NCBI RefSeq assembly: GCF_002933465.1
Contig: NZ_PSZE01000008.1
Span: 124,001-188,000, forward strand
From: Nocardia nova
Lineage (GTDB): Bacteria > Actinomycetota > Actinomycetes > Mycobacteriales > Mycobacteriaceae
DNA length: 64,000 nt
Direction of reading: 5' to 3'
The notes beneath the pieces are model-generated. The model did not search any database. It was not told where the DNA came from and saw only the letters and a program-made list of their open reading frames with translations. Positions 6,131 through 16,472 of the stretch are shown piece by piece. How positions within the stretch are numbered: the first letter of the stretch is position 1; the number at the start of each line of letters is the position of its first letter. A program made the position numbers and the translations under genes.

Positions 6131-8209
6131 ATGAACCGCTTGGCCGACGCAACATCGCCCTACCTGCGCCAGCACGCCGACAACCCCGTCGACTGGCGGG
6201 AATGGAGCGCCGAGGCGCTGGCGGAGGCGCGGTCGCGCGATGTGCCGATCCTGCTGTCGGTCGGTTACGCCTCCTGTCACTGGTGTCATGTGATGGCGCA
6301 CGAGTCGTTCTCCGATCCCGCCACCGCCGAACTGATGAACGCGAATTTCGTCTGCGTGAAGGTCGATCGCGAGGAACGGCCCGATATCGACGCGGTGTAC
6401 ATGTCCGCGACCGTGGCGATGACCGGGCAGGGCGGCTGGCCGATGACGTGTTTCCTCACGCCGGCGGGGGAGCCGTTCTACTGCGGTACCTACTATCCGA
6501 AATCGCCGCGCGGCGGCATGCCGTCGTTCACCCAGTTGCTGACCGCGGTCGCCGATACCTGGACCAATCGCCGCGACGAGGTCGACCAGGCCGCCGGTCA
6601 GGTGGCGCAGGCGTTGCGAGACCAGGGCGCCGGGCTGCCCGCGAGCGAGTTGACCGTCACGCCCGAGTTGCTCGCGCACGCGGTCGCCACGGTGCTGCGC
6701 GATGCCGACGAGCGCTACGCCGGATTCGGCGGGGCGCCGAAATTCCCGCCCTCGGCGTTGCTGGAGGGTCTGCTCCGCCATTACGAGCGCACCGGGGAAG
6801 ATGCTGCGCGCCAAGCGGTTTCGGCGACCTGCGCGGCCATGGCGCGCGGGGGAATCTACGATCAGCTGCGCGGTGGCTTCGCGCGCTACTCGGTCGATGC
6901 CGCCTGGGTGGTACCGCATTTCGAGAAGATGCTCTACGACAATGCGCAACTGCTGCGTGCCTACGCGCATCTGGCGCGGCTGGAGGCGAGCGGTGAACCG
7001 GGTACGGGCGACCCACTGCCGCAGCGGATCACCGAGGAGACCGCGGCCTTCCTGCTCACCGATCTGCTGACCGCCGAGGGCGGGTTCGCCTCGGCCTTCG
7101 ATGCCGACACCCACCTGGAACCCGGCGCGCCCGGAATCGAGGGTGCCACCTATGTGTGGACGCCCCAGCAGCTCACGGAAGCCCTCGGCCCCGAGGACGG
7201 TCCATGGGCCGCAACGATTTTCGGCGTGACGCCCGAGGGCACGTTCGAACACGGCACCTCCGTGCTCACCCGATACACCGATCCCGGCGCCGGGCCGGGC
7301 GAGGATCCCGCCGATACCCGCCGCTTCGACGACATCCGGCAGCGGCTGCGCGCGGTGCGGGACCGGCGGCCGCAACCCGAGCGCGACGACAAGGTGGTCA
7401 CCGCCTGGAACGGCATCGCGATCACCGCCCTCGCCGAGGCCGGTGTCGCCCACGACCGACCGGAATGGGTCGACGCCGCGGCGCGGTGCGCGCGGTACCT
7501 GCTGGACACCCATCTCGTCGACGGCCGTTTGATGCGCGCCTCACTGGGCGGCGCGACCGGTAGCGCACCCGGTGTGCTCGAGGATTACGCATGGCTGGCA
7601 ACCGGACTGCTGACTCTGCACCAGGCCACCGGCGAACTGTCCTGGCTCGACCGGGCACAGCAGCTGATCGACACCGCCGCAACCCTTTTCGAGGATCCGG
7701 CGCAACCCGGCAGTTGGTTCGACACGGCCGCCGATGCCGAGGAACTCGTCGCCCGCCCGCGCGATCCGCTCGACGGGGCGACCCCGGCCGGGGCCTCGGC
7801 CTTCGCCGAGGCCCTGCTCACCGCCGCTGCCCTGAGCGCCCCGGACCGCGCGGCCCGCTATCGCACGCTGGCCGATGCCACCCTCAACGCCGGCGCCATC
7901 GTCCTGGCCCGTGCGCCGCGCTCCGGCGGCCAGTGGCTCAGCGTCGCCGAGGCGGCACTGGCCGGGCCGATCCAGATCGCGATCTCGCAATCGCCCGACA
8001 CCGCGGCGACGGCCGAATTGCTGCGCACCGCACGCCTTTTCGCTCCCGGCGGCGCGGTGGTCGTTGCGGGGCAATCCGATTCGGTCCCGCTGCTCGCGGA
8101 CCGTCCCGCCCGGGGCGGCGCCCCCGCGGCCTACGTCTGCCGCGGCTCCGTGTGCGATCTACCGGTATCCGAACCGCATGAGGTGCGCACTGCGCTCGTA
8201 GGCTCCTGA
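6131..8209 (+). CDS. Thioredoxin domain-containing protein, DUF255/YyaL (SPATA20) family
   Basis: The product has 692 residues, the usual length for this family. An N-terminal thioredoxin-like domain (about 1-165) contains the conserved SVGYASCHWCHVMAHESF with Cys49-x-x-Cys52. A six-hairpin glycosidase-like alpha/alpha barrel follows, with segments such as GGIYDQLRGGFARYSVD and VPHFEKMLYDNAQLLRAYA. The ATG at 6131 is preceded by GGGAGGGTGG. A longer in-frame reading from 5945 lacks family sequence. It corresponds in position and type to Rv1084 of M. tuberculosis. The biochemical role of the family is not established; redox or sugar-epimerase activity has been suggested. Confidence 0.93.
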   Translation: MNRLADATSPYLRQHADNPVDWREWSAEALAEARSRDVPILLSVGYASCHWCHVMAHESFSDPATAELMNANFVCVKVDREERPDIDAVYMSATVAMTGQGGWPMTCFLTPAGEPFYCGTYYPKSPRGGMPSFTQLLTAVADTWTNRRDEVDQAAGQVAQALRDQGAGLPASELTVTPELLAHAVATVLRDADERYAGFGGAPKFPPSALLEGLLRHYERTGEDAARQAVSATCAAMARGGIYDQLRGGFARYSVDAAWVVPHFEKMLYDNAQLLRAYAHLARLEASGEPGTGDPLPQRITEETAAFLLTDLLTAEGGFASAFDADTHLEPGAPGIEGATYVWTPQQLTEALGPEDGPWAATIFGVTPEGTFEHGTSVLTRYTDPGAGPGEDPADTRRFDDIRQRLRAVRDRRPQPERDDKVVTAWNGIAITALAEAGVAHDRPEWVDAAARCARYLLDTHLVDGRLMRASLGGATGSAPGVLEDYAWLATGLLTLHQATGELSWLDRAQQLIDTAATLFEDPAQPGSWFDTAADAEELVARPRDPLDGATPAGASAFAEALLTAAALSAPDRAARYRTLADATLNAGAIVLARAPRSGGQWLSVAEAALAGPIQIAISQSPDTAATAELLRTARLFAPGGAVVVAGQSDSVPLLADRPARGGAPAAYVCRGSVCDLPVSEPHEVRTALVGS

Positions 8210-8301
8210 CCGCAGCCGGCCGACAGAGCGGCCCGAATCGAAGGTCGACAGAGACACGCGTGGTGGCGATCGGCGCGCGGCTTCCGGCCCGGCGCAGCCC
8301 C

Positions 8302-9813
8302 TCACTCCTCGACCGGGGCGTTTGCGCCCAGTCCCACCGGTTTGCGATCGGTCCAGCACCCCGTCGGCTCCCGTCGGCCGCGCAACTGGATCTTGTCGTA
8401 GAGCACCCACCGGGAACGTTCGGATTCGGACGCGGCGTCGATCACGGCCTGGCTGGCGAGGATCCGGCGGGGGACCTCCTTGGCCTCGGTGGTGAGCCGC
8501 GAGGCCTCGTTGACGGCGTCGCCGATCACGGTGAATTCCAGCCGGGTGTCGGTGCCCACGTCACCGGCGAAGACGCTGCCGCGCGCCAGGCCGATGCCGA
8601 TATCGAACTCGCCGCCGAGCGCCACCTCGTCGCGGATGCGCCGCGCCGCGCGCAGGGCCGGAGTCGCGTTGTCGCCCAGGGCGATCGGAGCGCCGAAGAT
8701 GCACAGCGCCGCATCGCCCTCGAATTTGTTGACCAGCCCGCCGTTGTCCTCGGTCGCCGAGACGACCACGGCGAGTAGCCGATTGAGCTGATCGACGAAT
8801 TCGCGCGGCGCGAGTTCGGTCGACATCTCGACCGATCCGGTCACGTCCACGAACAGCGCGGTCACCACCCGCACATCGCCGGTCAGGTCGACACCGCCGG
8901 CCAGCGCGCGTTCGGCCACCTCGTTGCCCACGTGGCGGCCGAAGACGTCGCGCATGCGTTCGCGTTCGGACAGATTCTCGGCCAGCTCGTTCACCGACAG
9001 TTCCAGGCGCCCGATCTCACTGGCGCTGGTGATCGGCACCCGCGCCGACAGTTCACCGCGCGCGATCCGGTCCAGCGCGCGCCGCAGCGTCCCCAGCGGC
9101 GCCGCCACCGAACGGGCCAGGGCGGCAGTGGTCAGCGCTCCGACCAGCAGCCCGACCAGCGACATATACAGCGCGGTCTGCACCCGATCGGTGGCGTCGG
9201 CCACCGGATCGCCGAGGACGGTGATCAACATCAGCAGCGGCATCGCCCCGGCCACCGCCCACGAGATAACCAGTCGGTTGAGCACCGTGGCACTCCAGTG
9301 CGAGGTACCGCCGAGCGCCCGCGCGATCACCGGGATCGTCGGCCGGATGAGCCGGTCCACCACCAGGAAGGTGAAGCCCGCGGACTCCAGCCCGCCCAGG
9401 AAGAACATCGCCCCGATCGCCCACAGGGCCCGGGCGGGCACCACCTGAGCACACAGTGCCGTGGCGATGGCGACGCCCGGTATCCAGATGGCCAGCGCTC
9501 GGGTAGTGATGACGATCGGCAGTTTCAGCAGGCGTTCGGCCTCGAGCCGGGTGGGCCGGCGGGCCTGATCGATCCAGCTGAAGTAGTACACCCGGTCGCG
9601 TACCGCCAGCACGATGCCGGCCAGCGCGCCGAGGACCGGGTAGATCGCGGCCTGGGCGAGGGCGCCGAGCCAGTCCTCACCGAGGTTGCCGAGAAATCCG
9701 CTCAGCCACAGTTCGACGACGATGACCCCGAGGCCGCCCAGGTTGCAGACCATCACCACAGTCGAAAGGCCCCAGCGCGCACGCAGGGCCCAGAGCACGA
9801 GTCGACTGGTCAT
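8302..9813 (-). CDS. Membrane adenylate cyclase with HAMP domain (class III)
   Basis: The 503-residue product has about six transmembrane segments in the first 230 residues. A HAMP domain comes next (LARSVAAPLGTLRRALDRI ... ISELSV-type), and a class III nucleotide cyclase domain follows from about 320. Catalytic features are present: metal-binding Asp in ALFVDVTGSVEM, NKFEGDAALCIFGAP with the second Asp, and FTVIGDAVNEASRL with the transition-state Asn/Arg. The layout matches the mycobacterial Rv1318c-Rv1320c cyclases. It should make cAMP at the membrane, and CRP-like sites elsewhere in the window could respond to it. The ATG at 9813 is the first good start; it is transcribed toward the thioredoxin-domain gene. 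Confidence 0.93.
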   Translation of the reverse strand: MTSRLVLWALRARWGLSTVVMVCNLGGLGVIVVELWLSGFLGNLGEDWLGALAQAAIYPVLGALAGIVLAVRDRVYYFSWIDQARRPTRLEAERLLKLPIVITTRALAIWIPGVAIATALCAQVVPARALWAIGAMFFLGGLESAGFTFLVVDRLIRPTIPVIARALGGTSHWSATVLNRLVISWAVAGAMPLLMLITVLGDPVADATDRVQTALYMSLVGLLVGALTTAALARSVAAPLGTLRRALDRIARGELSARVPITSASEIGRLELSVNELAENLSERERMRDVFGRHVGNEVAERALAGGVDLTGDVRVVTALFVDVTGSVEMSTELAPREFVDQLNRLLAVVVSATEDNGGLVNKFEGDAALCIFGAPIALGDNATPALRAARRIRDEVALGGEFDIGIGLARGSVFAGDVGTDTRLEFTVIGDAVNEASRLTTEAKEVPRRILASQAVIDAASESERSRWVLYDKIQLRGRREPTGCWTDRKPVGLGANAPVEE

Positions 9814-9917
9814 AGCCCCTGGCAGTGGTCTGGTTCGGCATTACCGGTTTCGGACGTATAGCACGAACGAGCATAGAACCCGCCCGTACGGCCGCGGCAG
9901 GTTACCGGTGATCTTGC

Positions 9918-10643
9918 CTACGAGAAGACGACCAACCAGATCGCGACGTAATGGCACAGCGCCGCGAAAACCGTTGCCGCATGGAAGAATTCGTGGTGAC
10001 CGAAGACCTCCGGCCACGGATTCGGCCATTTCGCGGCGTACAGGATCGCCCCGACGCTGTAGGCGATGCCGCCGATCAGCAGCAGCACCATCGGCGTGAC
10101 GCCCACATTGTGGGTGAGCGTCGCCGCGACCGGCACAATGGCCCAGCCCAGCAGCAGATACAGCGGTACCCCGACCCAGCGCGGCGCGGCCGGCCACAGC
10201 ACTTTCAGCGCCACCCCGGCCACGGCACCGGCCCAGACCACGCTCAGCAGGGTGACTCCGGTGCGTCCCGGCAGCCCCAGCAGGGCGAACGGTGTGTAGC
10301 TGCCGGCGATGAACAGGAAGATCATCGAATGGTCGGCGCGCTTCATCCGCGTCCGGGTGCGCACGGACCGCCACGTCACCCGGTGGTAGATCGCACTGAT
10401 GCCGAAGATGCCGCAGACGGTCACGCCGTAGACCAGCGTCGACCAGCCGGCGGTAGCGGAGACGGTCGCCGCGGCCGCGACCAGCACGGCCCCGGCGACC
10501 GCCGCGACGGCGACCGCGTAGGTGTGGATCCAACCGCGCATCCGCGGCTTGACGGCCAGGGTGCGCAGCCCCTCTGTGGCCAGATGCTCGAGCGAGGACA
10601 CCTCCCCGGAGACCGGATTTGCCGAGCTCACCGATTCGGTCAC
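9918..10643 (-). CDS. trhA: TrhA / hemolysin III family membrane protein (PAQR superfamily)
   Basis: The product has 241 residues with about seven transmembrane helices. It carries the family His motifs: IYHRVTW after the second helix, a [19 protein letters not shown] segment, and a final [19 protein letters not shown]. The PAQR/HlyIII family is metal-binding and linked to membrane energetics or fluidity. The start is a GTG at 10643, supported by AGGAGGG 5 nt upstream. A strong inverted repeat lies 16 bp further upstream. The gene corresponds to Rv1085c, next to the Rv1084- and Rv1086-like genes. Confidence 0.92.
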   Translation of the reverse strand: MTESVSSANPVSGEVSSLEHLATEGLRTLAVKPRMRGWIHTYAVAVAAVAGAVLVAAAATVSATAGWSTLVYGVTVCGIFGISAIYHRVTWRSVRTRTRMKRADHSMIFLFIAGSYTPFALLGLPGRTGVTLLSVVWAGAVAGVALKVLWPAAPRWVGVPLYLLLGWAIVPVAATLTHNVGVTPMVLLLIGGIAYSVGAILYAAKWPNPWPEVFGHHEFFHAATVFAALCHYVAIWLVVFS

Positions 10644-10658
10644 TGGTTCCCTCCTGAG

Positions 10659-10680
10659 TAACCTACGGTTGCGTAGGTTA
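10659..10680. promoter_or_regulatory. Perfect inverted repeat upstream of trhA (TetR-type operator)
   Basis: TAACCTACG-GTTG-CGTAGGTTA is a perfect 9-bp inverted repeat with a 4-bp centre, 16 to 37 bp upstream of the trhA start. Its length and symmetry fit a TetR-family operator. No regulator gene lies adjacent, so the regulator would act in trans. Confidence 0.65.
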
Positions 10681-10836
10681 GTTCTCCAGTCACTGTACCG
10701 GCAGTAGGCTCCGCGTGCCGGACGCCGCCGCGATAGGGTCGATCGGAACCGGGGAACTGATTCGTGGTGTCCGCCGCCATCCCTGCGCAGCAGAAATTGG
10801 CGGAGAACTCGGGCGGCACGCGAGAGGTGGATAAGG

Positions 10837-11640
10837 TTGGCAGCCGTGAAGCTTGCTAGTCGGGTGCTCAGCGGTAAGGTGCGCAACCTGCCCTATCGCA
10901 TCTACGAGGCGCAGCTGTCGAAACAGCTGGCAGGCAAACAGCATCCGCGTCACGTCGCGGTCGTCTGTGACGGAAATCGCCGCTGGGCGCGGGAGAACGG
11001 CTTCACCGACGTCACCCACGGCCACCGGGTCGGTGCGCTGAAGATCGCCGAACTGGTCGGCTGGTGCGAGGCCGAGGGCATCGAGATGGTGACGGTGTAT
11101 CTGCTCTCGACCGAGAATCTCAGCCGCTCCGCCGACGAACTGGAAACCCTGTTCGAGGTGATCACCGACGTGGTCGAGGAACTGTCCGCGCCGGAGAACA
11201 ACTGGGGTGTGCGCATCGTCGGGTCGCTGAAGGGCCTGCCCGAGGATGTCGCCCGCCGCATGCAGAAGGCGGCCGACGAAACGCACGGTCGCGGTGGCGT
11301 GCATGTGAACGTGGCCATCGGCTACGGCGGCCGGCAGGAGATCGCCGACGCGGTGCGCTCGCTGGTGCGGCAGGAGATCGCGGCCGGGGAGACCGGTGAG
11401 GACCTGGTGCAGTCGATCACCGTCAACGCGATCGGCCAGCATCTCTACACCTCCGGTCAGCCCGATCCGGACCTGGTCATCCGCACCTCAGGGGAGCAGC
11501 GGCTCTCGGGCTTCCTGCTGTGGCAGAGCGCCTACTCCGAGATCTGGTTCACCGAGGCCTACTGGCCGGAGTTCCGCCGCGTCGACTTCCTGCGCGCGCT
11601 GCGCGACTACGCCGCGCGGCATCGCCGTTACGGAGTGTGA
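10837..11640 (+). CDS. uppS: Short-chain Z-isoprenyl diphosphate synthase (UppS/Rv1086-like)
   Basis: The product has 267 residues from TTG 10837, or 264 from GTG 10846; the latter is equally plausible (AAGG 9 nt upstream). It shows all cis-prenyltransferase motifs: [11 protein letters not shown] with the catalytic Asp near residue 45, [26 protein letters not shown], and [20 protein letters not shown]. It closely resembles mycobacterial Rv1086, the Z-farnesyl diphosphate synthase that feeds decaprenyl phosphate synthesis for the cell wall. A second, decaprenyl-type enzyme would be encoded elsewhere. It is divergent from trhA; the 193-bp gap holds both promoters. Confidence 0.93.
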   Translation: MAAVKLASRVLSGKVRNLPYRIYEAQLSKQLAGKQHPRHVAVVCDGNRRWARENGFTDVTHGHRVGALKIAELVGWCEAEGIEMVTVYLLSTENLSRSADELETLFEVITDVVEELSAPENNWGVRIVGSLKGLPEDVARRMQKAADETHGRGGVHVNVAIGYGGRQEIADAVRSLVRQEIAAGETGEDLVQSITVNAIGQHLYTSGQPDPDLVIRTSGEQRLSGFLLWQSAYSEIWFTEAYWPEFRRVDFLRALRDYAARHRRYGV

Positions 11641-11806
11641 GCGGGGGACCGCAGATAACGGCCCGGCGCATCTGGCGAAGGCCTCGGCGCAGGTGCAGCT
11701 CGGTGATCCGGTGTGGGAGCGCTCGGTCGACGAGGTCGTCGGCTTCGAGCTCGCCATCCCGCTCGATATCGATCTGCTGTGGCCCCCGCGACGGGAGCGA
11801 ACCGAA

Positions 11807-12730
11807 TCAGAGTTTGCGCAGCCGGATCCGGTTGATGCTGTGGTCGGAATCCTTGCGCAGCACCAGGGTTGCGCGCGGCCGCGTCGGCAGGATGTTCTCC
11901 ACCAGGTTCGGCCGGTTGGTGCCATTCCAGATCTCCTGGGCAGCGACGGTCGCCTCGGAATCACTGAACTTCGCGTAGTGGTGGAAATGCGACTGCGGGT
12001 CCGCGAACGCCGTTTTCCGCAGGGAGAGAAAACGATCCACGTACCACCGCTCGATATTCTCGATCCGCGCGTCGACGTAGATCGAGAAGTCGAACAGGTC
12101 CGAAACCATCAGCCGCGGCCCGGTCTGCAGGACGTTGAGCCCTTCCATGATGAGGATGTCGGGCTGGCGCACACAGTGGAACTGGTCCGGCAGAATGTCG
12201 TAGGCGATATGCGAATACATCGGCGCGCACACCTCGGGCGCACCGGATTTGACCTCGGTGACGAAGCGCAGCAGCTTGCGCCGGTTGTAGCTTTCCGGAA
12301 AACCCTTGCGATGCATGATGCCGCGCCGGGTGAGCTCCGTGGTGGGGTAGAGGAATCCGTCGGTGGTCACCAGATCGACGCGCGGATGATGATCCCAGCG
12401 CGCCAGCAGCGCCTGCAATACGCGGGCAGTGGTCGATTTCCCGACCGCCACGCTGCCGGCGATGCCGATGACGAACGGCACCTGATGGTCCGGATGCGTT
12501 TCCCCGAGGAAGGTCGCGGTGGCGGCGAACAGCCGCTGCCGGGCGGCGACCTGGAGATGGATCAATCGGGCCAGCGGCAGATAGACCTCGGCGACTTCTT
12601 CGAGATCGATCTGCTCGCCGAGACCGCGCAGGCCGGTCAGTTCTTCCTCGGTGAGGATCAGCGGAGTCGATTTACGCAGGGTGCGCCATTGTTCGCGATC
12701 GAATTCGACATACGGACTCGGCTCGCTCAT
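11807..12730 (-). CDS. coaA: Pantothenate kinase, type I (CoaA)
   Basis: The 307-residue product has the P-loop [12 protein letters not shown] (residues 89-100), [20 protein letters not shown] and [20 protein letters not shown], all typical of prokaryotic type I pantothenate kinase. It catalyses the first step of coenzyme A synthesis, ATP + pantothenate to phosphopantothenate. I place the start at ATG 12730 because an AGGTGG ribosome-binding site lies 5 nt upstream; the GTG at 12739 falls within that site. It matches Rv1092c in the syntenic block. The 166 bp between this gene and the upstream prenyl synthase gene (11641-11806) hold no recognisable gene. Confidence 0.95.
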   Translation of the reverse strand: MSEPSPYVEFDREQWRTLRKSTPLILTEEELTGLRGLGEQIDLEEVAEVYLPLARLIHLQVAARQRLFAATATFLGETHPDHQVPFVIGIAGSVAVGKSTTARVLQALLARWDHHPRVDLVTTDGFLYPTTELTRRGIMHRKGFPESYNRRKLLRFVTEVKSGAPEVCAPMYSHIAYDILPDQFHCVRQPDILIMEGLNVLQTGPRLMVSDLFDFSIYVDARIENIERWYVDRFLSLRKTAFADPQSHFHHYAKFSDSEATVAAQEIWNGTNRPNLVENILPTRPRATLVLRKDSDHSINRIRLRKL

Positions 12731-13003
12731 CCGGGCCACCTACGCACACTCCCGGTCCGGAGTCCGCCGGGCGGGCGGGCGCGCCACCACCCGTAACGAC
12801 GTCACCGATGAACCTGTGCCGTGCCCGGCGCGGTGAAATGCGCTCGACAGTCCTCGCATAGGCGAATTCTCCTCGCGATGGGCACCGCGCCGAACGCGGG
12901 GTGTTATTACTCGCTGGTAACCAGGGGTGACATTTCTCTCTCGACCGACGGGTTTCGGTCGCAGACGGGGCCGGGGACGGGGAAGCGGCTATCGTCGGAT
13001 GTC

Positions 13004-14200
13004 ATGGCTGCGCATCCGCTCGTCACCGAATATCTGCGCCTGGGACTGGCATTCGACCGATTGGAACCCGGCTTCGTCGACGCCTACACCGGCGATCCCG
13101 CGCTGCGCCGGGCCGTGGAGTCGGCGCCCGCGCCACAGGCGCGCGAACTGGCCGACCAGGCGGCGGCCCTGCGCAAGGAACTGCCCGAGGCCGGGCTGAG
13201 CGAGCAGCGCACCGAATTCCTGGAGGCGCATCTGCGCGCGCTGGAATGCTCGGGACGCAAGTTCGCCGGCGACGACATCTCCTTCATCGAGGAGGTGCGG
13301 TCCTATTTCGACGTCGATATCGCCCTCGGTGACGTCGAGGACTATCGGGACGCGCACCGGCAACTCGACGAGGTGCTGGCCGGTGACGGCTCGCTGCTGG
13401 ATCGGATGACCGCGCATCGGCGCGCCGACGAGATTCCGCCGCACCGCCTCACCGAATGTGTGCAGGCATTCTCGGGCGCCCTGCGCGAGTTGGTGCGCGA
13501 ACGCTATCCGCTGCCGGATCACGAGCAGGTGGAATACGAGATCGTCGGCGACAAACCGTGGTCGGGATTCAATTACTACCTGGGCAATTTCCGGTCCCGG
13601 GTCGCGATCAATTCCGATCTCAAACAACATATGGCGCAGCTGCCGGCGCTGATCGCGCACGAGGCCTATCCCGGTCACCACGCCGAACACTGCCGCAAGG
13701 AGGCCGGGCTGGTCGCCGGCGGACAGGACGAACAGACGCTGTTCGTGGTGAACACGCCGCAATGCCTGATGGCGGAGGGGCTGGCGGATCTGGCGCTGAC
13801 ATCGATCATCGGCCCGGATTGGGGAATCTGGGCGCAGGAGATCTACGCCGACCTCGGCCTGCGATTCGACGGCGAACGCGCACAACGACTGTCGAGCGCC
13901 GCGGCGAAACTGCTGGCGGTCCGCCAGGATGCGGCGCTGTTGCTGCACGATCGCGGCCGCAGTGCCGACGAAGTCGCCGAATTCTTGCAGCGCTGGAGTC
14001 TGACGACGCCCGAGCGTGCGCGGCAGTCCCTGCGCTTTCTGTCCTCGCCGCTGTGGCGGGCATACATCAGCACCTATGTGGAGGGGTATCGCCTGCTGGG
14101 CGGATGGCTGGATCGCGCGGTCGACGCCGACGAGCGAGTGGCGCGCTTCGGCCGGCTGCTCGACGAGCCGCTGACGCCGGCGGCGCTGCGCAGGACATGA
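13004..14200 (+). CDS. DUF885-family protein, putative zinc metallopeptidase-like
   Basis: The 398-residue product contains LIAHEAYPGHHAEHCRKEAG, an HExxxHH-type motif, and later LMAEGLADLALTSIIG with the likely third metal ligand Glu. These features occur in DUF885 proteins, which resemble M32-like peptidases, but substrates are unknown. The start at ATG 13004 is chosen because family sequence begins there. A TATCGT -10-like hexamer 8 nt upstream suggests leaderless transcription. The 273 bp between coaA and this start hold the divergent promoters and no gene I recognise. A longer in-frame reading from 12821 has no family similarity that I can see. Confidence 0.85.
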   Translation: MAAHPLVTEYLRLGLAFDRLEPGFVDAYTGDPALRRAVESAPAPQARELADQAAALRKELPEAGLSEQRTEFLEAHLRALECSGRKFAGDDISFIEEVRSYFDVDIALGDVEDYRDAHRQLDEVLAGDGSLLDRMTAHRRADEIPPHRLTECVQAFSGALRELVRERYPLPDHEQVEYEIVGDKPWSGFNYYLGNFRSRVAINSDLKQHMAQLPALIAHEAYPGHHAEHCRKEAGLVAGGQDEQTLFVVNTPQCLMAEGLADLALTSIIGPDWGIWAQEIYADLGLRFDGERAQRLSSAAAKLLAVRQDAALLLHDRGRSADEVAEFLQRWSLTTPERARQSLRFLSSPLWRAYISTYVEGYRLLGGWLDRAVDADERVARFGRLLDEPLTPAALRRT

Positions 14201-14418
14201 GGAACGCGCCGGACCGGGAATCGGGGAATATTCGGCCGCGAACATTCGGCGGCGATGTTCGTACGCGGAAATAGTCAGCTCCGCAAACAATGGCGACAGT
14301 GATCGCCATCGCAATTTCCGGTTCGGGGCTATCGGCCAATTCGCCGGAATTTCGGTTTCGAGCACCGACCGGATCCGCGCCCCGACTCGCGAACCCGGCC
14401 GAAGGGTATCGGCGCTAT

Positions 14419-14538
14419 CTACGCGCCCCAGCCCGCGCACCCGGCGTTGCCGCCGGAGGAGATCGTGCAGGCCGACTTCAGGATGGCGAAAAGCATGTCC
14501 TGAATCGAGTTACCGGTACCCGCGGTGAAAAACAGCAT
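14419..14538 (-). CDS. Candidate 39-residue small protein
   Basis: The 558-bp gap between the DUF885 gene and glyA contains a short frame on the minus strand. Its ATG at 14538 is preceded by AGGGG five nt upstream. It encodes MLFFTAGTGNSIQDMLFAIL, then a Ser/Gly/Cys-rich end (SSGGNAGCAGWGA). The N-terminal half is an amphipathic to hydrophobic helix. I cannot name it; codon use is compatible with coding, but the length is too short for certainty. The rest of the gap (14201-14418 and 14539-14758) shows only promoter-like AT-richer stretches. Confidence 0.4.
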   Translation of the reverse strand: MLFFTAGTGNSIQDMLFAILKSACTISSGGNAGCAGWGA

Positions 14539-14758
14539 GTGAACCCCTGATGTGATCGAATGAGTCGATGACGCTGTCACAGTCGTCGGCAGCGCGGCGA
14601 ATGTTACGCCTTTTTTACGAAGTGGGCAGCCCCGGATTATGGGGGCGCAACGGCCGGTGTGCAGTCGCTATTACGTCTCGGCGGTATCGAGGTGGGCGCG
14701 CCCGGTGCCGGTGCGGGCCACGACGGGGCGGCCGGGGGCCACCACATAGACTGTGCGC

Positions 14759-16057
14759 GTGACCCAGACGACCGCCCCCTCTGTCAACACCCAGTCGCTC
14801 GCCGATCTCGATCCCGAGCTCGCCGCCGCGATGGCGGGCGAACTCGCCCGTGAGCGCGACACCCTCGAGATGATCGCCTCCGAGAACTTCGTGCCGCGCG
14901 CGGTGCTGCAGGCGCAGGGCAGCGTGCTGACCAACAAATATGCCGAGGGCTATCCCGGTCGCCGCTATTACGGCGGTTGCGAGCACGTCGACGTGGTGGA
15001 GAACCTCGCGCGCGAGCGGGTCAAGGAGTTGTTCGGCGCCGAATTCGCCAACGTGCAGCCGCATTCGGGCGCACAGGCCAACGCCGCGGTGCTGATGTCG
15101 CTGATGAATCCGGGCGAGAAATTGCTCGGCCTGGATCTGGCGCACGGTGGTCACCTCACCCACGGCATGCGGCTCAACTTCTCCGGCAAGCTCTACGAGG
15201 TGCACGCCTACGGCGTGAGCAAGGAAGACCACCGCGTCGACATGGACGAGCTGCGCAAGCAGGCGCGCGAGGTCCGGCCGAAGGTGATCGTGGCCGGCTG
15301 GTCGGCCTACCCGCGTCACCTGGACTTCGCGGCGTTCCGCGAGATCGCCGACGAGGTGGGCGCTTACCTCTGGGTGGACATGGCGCACTTCGCCGGTCTC
15401 GTCGCCGCCGGTCTGCACCCCTCGCCGGTGCGGCACGCGGATGTGGTGTCCTCGACCGTGCACAAGACCCTGGGGGGTCCGCGTTCGGGTCTGATCCTGG
15501 CCAAGCAGGAGTATGCGAAGAAGCTCAACAGCGCCGTGTTCCCGGGCCAGCAGGGCGGTCCGCTCATGCACGTGATCGCGGCGAAGGCCGCCGCCTTCAA
15601 GATCGCCGGCACCGAGGAGTTCAAGCAGCGTCAGGAACGCACCCTGTCGGGCGCCAAGATCCTGGCCGAGCGCCTGACCGCCGCCGATGTCGCCGGTAAC
15701 GGCGTCACCGTGCTGACCGGCGGCACCGATGTGCACCTGGTGCTGGTGGATCTGCGCAACTCGCAGATGGACGGCCAGCAGGGCGAGGATCTGCTGCACG
15801 AGGTCGGAATCACGGTGAACCGCAACGCCGTTCCGTTCGATCCCCGTCCGCCGATGGTCACCTCCGGTCTGCGCATCGGCACCGCCGCGCTGGCCACCCG
15901 CGGCTTCGGCGACACCGAATTCGCCGAGGTGTCCGACATCATCGCCACCGCGCTGGCGGGCCATGCCGATCTCGCCGCCCTGCGCGCGCGAGTGTCCAAG
16001 CTGGCCCGGGACTTCCCGCTCTACGACGGCCTGGAGGACTGGAAGCTGCTGGGCTGA
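14759..16057 (+). CDS. glyA: Serine hydroxymethyltransferase
   Basis: The 432-residue product is a clear GlyA. It contains [38 protein letters not shown], and the PLP-lysine motif [13 protein letters not shown] with Lys at about 236. It interconverts serine and glycine and loads tetrahydrofolate with one-carbon units. A TAGACT -10 element ends 6 nt before the GTG at 14759, so the mRNA is probably leaderless; an in-frame GTG at 14753 would be less consistent. It corresponds to Rv1093 (glyA1). A strong hairpin 15 bp after the stop likely ends transcription. Confidence 0.97.
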   Translation: MTQTTAPSVNTQSLADLDPELAAAMAGELARERDTLEMIASENFVPRAVLQAQGSVLTNKYAEGYPGRRYYGGCEHVDVVENLARERVKELFGAEFANVQPHSGAQANAAVLMSLMNPGEKLLGLDLAHGGHLTHGMRLNFSGKLYEVHAYGVSKEDHRVDMDELRKQAREVRPKVIVAGWSAYPRHLDFAAFREIADEVGAYLWVDMAHFAGLVAAGLHPSPVRHADVVSSTVHKTLGGPRSGLILAKQEYAKKLNSAVFPGQQGGPLMHVIAAKAAAFKIAGTEEFKQRQERTLSGAKILAERLTAADVAGNGVTVLTGGTDVHLVLVDLRNSQMDGQQGEDLLHEVGITVNRNAVPFDPRPPMVTSGLRIGTAALATRGFGDTEFAEVSDIIATALAGHADLAALRARVSKLARDFPLYDGLEDWKLLG

Positions 16058-16072
16058 GCCGTACCGCGGTGC

Positions 16073-16112
16073 GATCGACCCCGGCAGCCGGACCCGGCCG
16101 CCGGGGTCGATC
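16073..16112 (+). terminator. Terminator hairpin after glyA
   Basis: A perfect 13-bp inverted repeat (GATCGACCCCGGC / GCCGGGGTCGATC) with a 14-nt loop begins 15 bp after the glyA stop. There is no T-run. It lies 88 bp before the convergent small gene at 16200. Confidence 0.75.
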
Positions 16113-16199
16113 TGTCAGTCACCTTGTCCGACCGATCTTTTCGGTTCCCGACCGCTCGGGACGAGCCTTCACGGTGCGGACCGTGCGGCCGGGGAGGGC

Positions 16200-16472
16200 T
16201 CAGTCGCGGGTGCTCAGATATTCGATGTACAACGGCCGCAACGCCTCGGCGATCTCGCCCTCACCCGCGTGCACGTAGTCGTCGAGCATCGGCAGCACAT
16301 ATTTGATGTCCGCCTCGCTCTCGCCAATGTTCCCTGTGGCTGCCTCAGCTGCCGGAATCACCTCCAGCAGCCGCCACAGGAACTTGACATCGCCGTGCCG
16401 GACGGCGTGCTTGACCGCGCGGTCGTGCAATTCCTTCGACGACAGCTTCTCCAGCTCTGCCACATCGCTCAT
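16200..16472 (-). CDS. Conserved actinobacterial hypothetical protein (90 residues)
   Basis: The product is an all-helical, acidic 90-residue protein. It contains LSSKELHDRAVKHAVRHGDV, then KFLWRLLEVIPAAEAATG, and ends ALRPLYIEYLSTRD. I recall similar small proteins across Streptomyces and Nocardia with the same ELHDRA, WRLL and PxxxEAATG signatures, but none with a known function. The ATG at 16472 is the only reasonable start. It is convergent with glyA and divergent from the phoH gene. Soluble; no membrane segment or metal motif. Confidence 0.75.
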   Translation of the reverse strand: MSDVAELEKLSSKELHDRAVKHAVRHGDVKFLWRLLEVIPAAEAATGNIGESEADIKYVLPMLDDYVHAGEGEIAEALRPLYIEYLSTRD

